In this document: piece after piece, positions 59,788-64,000 of the stretch | How the letters are laid out: every line of letters begins with the position of its first letter | Position numbering within the stretch: position 1 is the first letter of the stretch | Source: Methylomonas montana | Lineage (GTDB): Bacteria > Pseudomonadota > Gammaproteobacteria > Methylococcales > Methylomonadaceae | Length of the DNA: 64,000 nucleotides | Assembly: GCF_030490285.1 (NCBI RefSeq) | Contig: NZ_CP129884.1 | Coordinates: 3,782,001 to 3,846,000, forward strand | Direction of reading: 5' to 3' | Notes under the pieces: generated by a model | The model's input: the letters and a program-made list of their open reading frames with translations, nothing else | Told to the model about the DNA's origin: nothing | Databases searched by the model: none | Translations under genes and position numbers: made by a program

Positions 59788-60765
59788 ATGTCCATACCAA
59801 GAATAGCATTAACACCAGGCGAACCCGCCGGCATCGGCCCGGACTTATGCGTGCAACTGGCGCAGCAGGAACATGCCTGCGAATTGATCGCCGTTGCCGA
59901 TCCAGCCATGCTAAAGCAACGCGCCGAAACATTGGGTTTGCCGCTGGAAATTCGACCTTTCGACCTAAACCAACTCGCGAGAAAACATCAGGCCGGCACG
60001 ATTACTATACTACCGATCAGCTTAAGCAGCACTGCTGCCTGCGGCCGACTTGACCCAGCCAACAGCCGCTATGTATTGGAAACTATCCGCCAAGCGACAT
60101 TGGGCTGCATGAGCGGCACATTCGCAGCGATGGTTACCGGACCAGTACACAAAGGCGTCATCAACGATGCCGGCATGCCATTCAGCGGCCATACCGAATT
60201 TATCGCCGAGCTGACTGGCGGCACGCCGGTCATGATGCTGGCGACCCCGGGTTTACGCGTTGCCTTGGCCACGACGCATCTACCGTTATCCCAGGTCAGC
60301 GCCTCGATCACCTCGGATTCGCTGACGACAATCATCCGTTTACTGGACCGCGACCTAAAATTGCGCTTTGCGATAGACAAACCCAAAATACTGGTCTGCG
60401 GCCTAAATCCTCACGCTGGCGAAAGCGGCCATCTGGGGCGCGAAGAAATCGAGATCATCGTGCCGACCCTCGAACGCTTGCGCTGTGAAGGCATCAATCT
60501 CTACGGCCCGCTCCCCGCTGACACACTGTTCACACCCAAATACCTGGAAACCGCCGACGCCGTGTTAGCGATGTATCACGACCAAGGCCTGCCGGTATTG
60601 AAATACAAAGGCTTCGGCCAAGCCGTCAACATTACCCTCGGCCTGCCGATTATCCGCACTTCGGTAGACCACGGCACCGCGCTGGAACTGGCCGGCACCA
60701 GCAAAGCCAATCTCGGTAGTTTGCAGTTTGCGTTGCAGACTGCGCTGGATATGATTCCTCACTAA
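59788..60765 (+). CDS. pdxA: 4-hydroxythreonine-4-phosphate dehydrogenase
   Basis: 325 aa. Vitamin B6 biosynthesis. Starts with [13 protein letters not shown]; the S-G-H-T-E-F, N-P-H-A-G-E-x-G and Y-H-D-Q-G-L motifs supply metal and NAD ligands. 12 nt upstream of rsmA, an arrangement conserved in gammaproteobacteria. Confidence 0.96.
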   Translation: MSIPRIALTPGEPAGIGPDLCVQLAQQEHACELIAVADPAMLKQRAETLGLPLEIRPFDLNQLARKHQAGTITILPISLSSTAACGRLDPANSRYVLETIRQATLGCMSGTFAAMVTGPVHKGVINDAGMPFSGHTEFIAELTGGTPVMMLATPGLRVALATTHLPLSQVSASITSDSLTTIIRLLDRDLKLRFAIDKPKILVCGLNPHAGESGHLGREEIEIIVPTLERLRCEGINLYGPLPADTLFTPKYLETADAVLAMYHDQGLPVLKYKGFGQAVNITLGLPIIRTSVDHGTALELAGTSKANLGSLQFALQTALDMIPH

Positions 60766-60777
60766 AAAAATTAATAC

Positions 60778-61569
60778 ATGACCCACACCGCCCGCAAACG
60801 CTTCGGCCAGAATTTTCTGCACGATCACAGCATCATATACAACATTCTGGCTCATGCCCATCCGGTGGCTGGCGAACATTGGGTAGAAATCGGCCCTGGT
60901 CTGGGCGCACTAACCCTGCCTCTGCTAGAGTCCGGCGCTAAACTCGATGTAGTCGAGCTGGATAGAGATTTGGTCAGTCGCCTGCAAAAACAGTTTGCCG
61001 ACCGCAGCAACTTAACCGTGCATAGTGCCGATGCATTAAATTTCGATTTTGCCGCGCTGGCGCAAGCTGGCGAAAAGCTGCGCATCATCGGTAATTTGCC
61101 TTACAACATTTCCACGCCGCTGATGTTTCATCTGCTGGAAACCACCGATTGCGTCGAGGACATGCATTTCATGTTGCAAAAAGAAGTGGTGGACCGGATT
61201 TGCGCCGAACCGGGCAACAAGAAATATGGCCGACTCAGCGTGATGATGCAGTATTACTGCGAAACCGAATTACTGTTCGACGTGCCGCCGGAAAGTTTCG
61301 ATCCCATCCCGCAAGTGATGTCGGCCATCGTCCGGCTGACCCCGCATGCACAGCCGCCGGTCAACATTCCGGACATGAAAAGCTTTAGTCAATTGGTTAC
61401 CCAGGCTTTTTCGCAGCGCCGCAAGACCATCCGCAATTCACTGAAAAATTTCATAGCCGAGCAGCAGATCATCGACCTGGGAATCGACGCCAATCTGCGC
61501 GCCGAATCGGTCAGCTTGGCGGAGTTTGCGTTGATCAGCGCGCACATCCAAGCAAACATCGCCAGCTAG
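60778..61569 (+). CDS. rsmA: 16S rRNA dimethyltransferase A
   Basis: 263 aa. Methylates two adenines near the 3' end of 16S. F-G-Q-N-F-L-H-D at the start, I-G-P-G-L-G-A-L-T SAM motif near 38, and N-L-P-Y-N-I-S at about 108. Directly after pdxA. Confidence 0.96.
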   Translation: MTHTARKRFGQNFLHDHSIIYNILAHAHPVAGEHWVEIGPGLGALTLPLLESGAKLDVVELDRDLVSRLQKQFADRSNLTVHSADALNFDFAALAQAGEKLRIIGNLPYNISTPLMFHLLETTDCVEDMHFMLQKEVVDRICAEPGNKKYGRLSVMMQYYCETELLFDVPPESFDPIPQVMSAIVRLTPHAQPPVNIPDMKSFSQLVTQAFSQRRKTIRNSLKNFIAEQQIIDLGIDANLRAESVSLAEFALISAHIQANIAS

Positions 61570-61699
61570 GCTTGCAACCGCCCAAGCCGCTGGCTCGACA
61601 AGATTTGGCGGCATTCGCATGGCAAGTGCGATAAAATGCCGGATTTTTCCGCCAGGCTCACGAACCGATGCGCTTGAGCCGGCTCTCTTTATATATTAA

Positions 61700-62374
<675 letters not shown>

Positions 62375-62407
62375 GCATTATTGTTAACTTCTTTATCGGA
62401 AACTTAG

Positions 62408-63820
62408 ATGGCTGGTAAAACCTTATACGACAAACTCTGGGACGACCACGTCGTCCACACCGAAGACGACGGCTCGTGCCTGATCTACATCGATCGGCAA
62501 CTGCTGCACGAAGTGACGTCACCGCAAGCTTTCGACGGCTTGCGCCTGTCCGGCCGCCAACCTTGGCGCATCGCCAGAAACCTGGCAGTCGCGGACCACA
62601 ACGTGCCGACCACCGATCGCGATAAAGGCATTGCCGATCCGGTCTCACGGTTGCAAGTCGAAACGCTGGAAAGCAACTGTAAAGAATTCGGCATTACCGA
62701 ATTCGACATGGCCGACATTCGCCAAGGCATTGTGCATGTGATCGGCCCGGAACAGGGCGCCACCCTGCCCGGCATGACCATCGTCTGCGGCGACTCGCAT
62801 ACCTCCACTCATGGTGCTTCGGCGGCTCTGGCGTTTGGTATCGGCACCTCGGAAGTCGAACATGCGCTGGCGACCCAATGTCTGGTACAGAAAAAAGCCA
62901 AAAACATGCTGATCAAAGTCAACGGCAAAGCCGGTCCGGGCGTTACAGCTAAAGACATTGTGCTGGCGATCATCGGCCAAATCGGCACCGCCGGCGGCAC
63001 CGGTTACACCATCGAATTCGGGGGCGATGCGATTTGGTCGCTGTCTATGGAAGGCCGGATGACGGTCTGCAACATGGCGATCGAAGCGGGCGCCCGTGCC
63101 GGCTTGATTGCGGTCGACGACATTACCATCGATTATTACCAAGGCCGCCCCTATGCACCCAAAGGCGACGACTGGAACATGGCGGTGCGCTATTGGCAAA
63201 ATCTGCGCTCCGACAGCTACAGCGGCGATTTATTCGACCAAGTCATCCAGATAGATGCTGCCGGGATAAAACCGCAAGTCAGCTGGGGCACTTCACCGGA
63301 AATGGTGGTGGCAGTCGATGCCAACGTACCCGATCCTGCGCAGGAAGCAGACCCAACTAAACGCCAAGGCATCGAGCGGGCTTTGCAATACATGGGTTTG
63401 CAAGCCGGCCAGAAAATCACCGACATCAAGTTGGATAAAGTCTTTATCGGTTCTTGCACCAACTCGCGCATCGAAGACTTGCGCGCCGCAGCCGCCGTTA
63501 TTAAAGGCCGTAAAAAAGCTGCCTCTGTAAAACAGGTGCTGATCGTGCCCGGCTCAGGCTTGATCAAGCAACAAGCTGAAGCGGAAGGCCTGGATAAAAT
63601 CTTCACTGCCGCCGATTTCGAATGGCGCGATCCCGGTTGCTCGATGTGTCTGGCAATGAACGCCGACCGTTTGGAAGCCGGCGAGCATTGCGCTTCGACC
63701 TCGAATCGTAACTTTGAAGGCCGACAAGGCTACGGCGGCCGCACCCACTTGGTCAGCCCGGCCATGGCGGCCGCGGCAGCGATTGCCGGCCATTTTGTCA
63801 ACATTGCTGAGGAGGCATAA
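62408..63820 (+). CDS. leuC: 3-isopropylmalate dehydratase large subunit
   Basis: 470 aa. Aconitase-fold; 4Fe-4S ligands in G-S-C-T-N-S-R near 350 and G-C-S-M-C near 411-414. Leucine pathway step from 2- to 3-isopropylmalate with LeuD. ATG 62408, GGAAAC upstream. Confidence 0.96.
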   Translation: MAGKTLYDKLWDDHVVHTEDDGSCLIYIDRQLLHEVTSPQAFDGLRLSGRQPWRIARNLAVADHNVPTTDRDKGIADPVSRLQVETLESNCKEFGITEFDMADIRQGIVHVIGPEQGATLPGMTIVCGDSHTSTHGASAALAFGIGTSEVEHALATQCLVQKKAKNMLIKVNGKAGPGVTAKDIVLAIIGQIGTAGGTGYTIEFGGDAIWSLSMEGRMTVCNMAIEAGARAGLIAVDDITIDYYQGRPYAPKGDDWNMAVRYWQNLRSDSYSGDLFDQVIQIDAAGIKPQVSWGTSPEMVVAVDANVPDPAQEADPTKRQGIERALQYMGLQAGQKITDIKLDKVFIGSCTNSRIEDLRAAAAVIKGRKKAASVKQVLIVPGSGLIKQQAEAEGLDKIFTAADFEWRDPGCSMCLAMNADRLEAGEHCASTSNRNFEGRQGYGGRTHLVSPAMAAAAAIAGHFVNIAEEA

Positions 63821-63822
63821 TC

Positions 63823-63900
63823 ATGACAAAAATACAGGATAGGATTTTTGCATCGCCATCGGCGACCCGTCAGGGTGTCGCACACGGAGGTGAGGCATGA
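63823..63900 (+). CDS. Possible 25-codon ORF between leuC and leuD
   Basis: ATG 63823 is 2 nt after the leuC stop and has GAGGAGG about 9 nt upstream. The ORF codes 25 residues and its TGA overlaps the leuD ATG (ATGA at 63897-63900). This is a normal layout for coupled genes. The peptide [12 protein letters not shown] has no known match to me; it may be a coupling leader, or chance. Confidence 0.4.
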   Translation: MTKIQDRIFASPSATRQGVAHGGEA

Positions 63901-64000
63901 GGGCTTTTACTACTTTGACAGCACTGGTTGCGCCCTTGGACAGAGCCAATATCGATACCGATGCGATCATCCCCAAGCAGTTTTTAAAGTCCATCCGCCG
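63897..64000 (+). CDS. leuD: 3-isopropylmalate dehydratase small subunit (5' part)
   Basis: Begins [15 protein letters not shown] and continues [16 protein letters not shown], which is the standard LeuD start; cut off by the window end. GGAGGTGA lies just upstream. Partner of LeuC. Confidence 0.95.
   Translation, partial: MRAFTTLTALVAPLDRANIDTDAIIPKQFLKSIR

Overview
The window looks like chromosome of a gammaproteobacterial methanotroph, probably Methylomonas or a close relative in Methylococcales. This is an inference from the nif operon type, the heme d1 cluster, the PEP-CTERM proteins and the look of the 16S rRNA; no methane monooxygenase or methanol dehydrogenase gene lies in the window and I could not run a search.

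Region by region. 1-323 is the end of a Fic-like protein with a degenerate active site. 463-8061 is a nitrogenase operon on the + strand: a NifA-type upstream site and a textbook sigma-54 promoter, then nifH, nifD, nifK, nifT, a 2[4Fe-4S] ferredoxin, a NifY/NafY-like cofactor-binding protein, a small protein, an LRV iron-sulfur protein and an unknown 320-aa protein. Each of the first three gene junctions (nifH-nifD, nifD-nifK, nifK-nifT) holds strong palindromes. 8062-10660 is an AT-rich accessory stretch with three small unknown genes separated by copies of a roughly 260-bp structured repeat. 10697-16993 has a polytopic membrane protein, 6S RNA, zapA, a ZapB-like gene, a ygfB-like gene, pepP and ubiH. 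17104-18923 holds two PEP-CTERM/VPLPA exoproteins, preceded by a cyclic-di-GMP-I-like riboswitch; a third such gene with its own riboswitch is at 35685-36600. 19677-26105 holds two transglutaminase-like proteins, a CNNM/CBS protein, zwf, a GST and an unknown membrane protein. 26361-27375 holds a RAYT transposase between inverted copies of its palindrome, next to a fourth, decorated copy of the structured repeat. 27435-32186 is an operon for a GST-P450 fusion, a duplicated-domain membrane protein and a DyP peroxidase. 32650-35588 encodes secreted PhoD and GlpQ. Then parC, tRNA-Pro/Arg/His, a monothiol glutaredoxin and a complete rRNA operon on the - strand (16S, tRNA-Ile, tRNA-Ala, 23S, 5S). 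46693-52249 has tyrS, an M23 peptidase, anmK, erpA, sixA and a duplicated-motif small protein. 52385-58925 is a tight - strand operon for a cd1-type protein and heme d1 assembly (nirS/N-like, two cytochromes c, nirF, D, L, G, H, J), with a divergent MarR-like regulator that has a cysteine-rich tail. The right end holds pdxA, rsmA, adk, leuC, a possible 25-codon ORF and the start of leuD.

How they work together: the nif operon and the heme d1 operon point to a cell that fixes N2 and also handles nitrite/NO under low oxygen. PEP-CTERM genes under c-di-GMP control suggest regulated surface or biofilm material. PhoD and GlpQ suggest scavenging of organic phosphate.

The most notable unexplained signal is the dispersed structured repeat. 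At least four copies (8128-8396, 9171-9420, 10395-10655, 26996-27375) keep the same set of hairpins and an H-type pseudoknot through compensatory base changes. One copy has been invaded twice by a second, smaller hairpin element. The GST-P450 / duplicated membrane protein / DyP operon is the most unusual protein-coding system.
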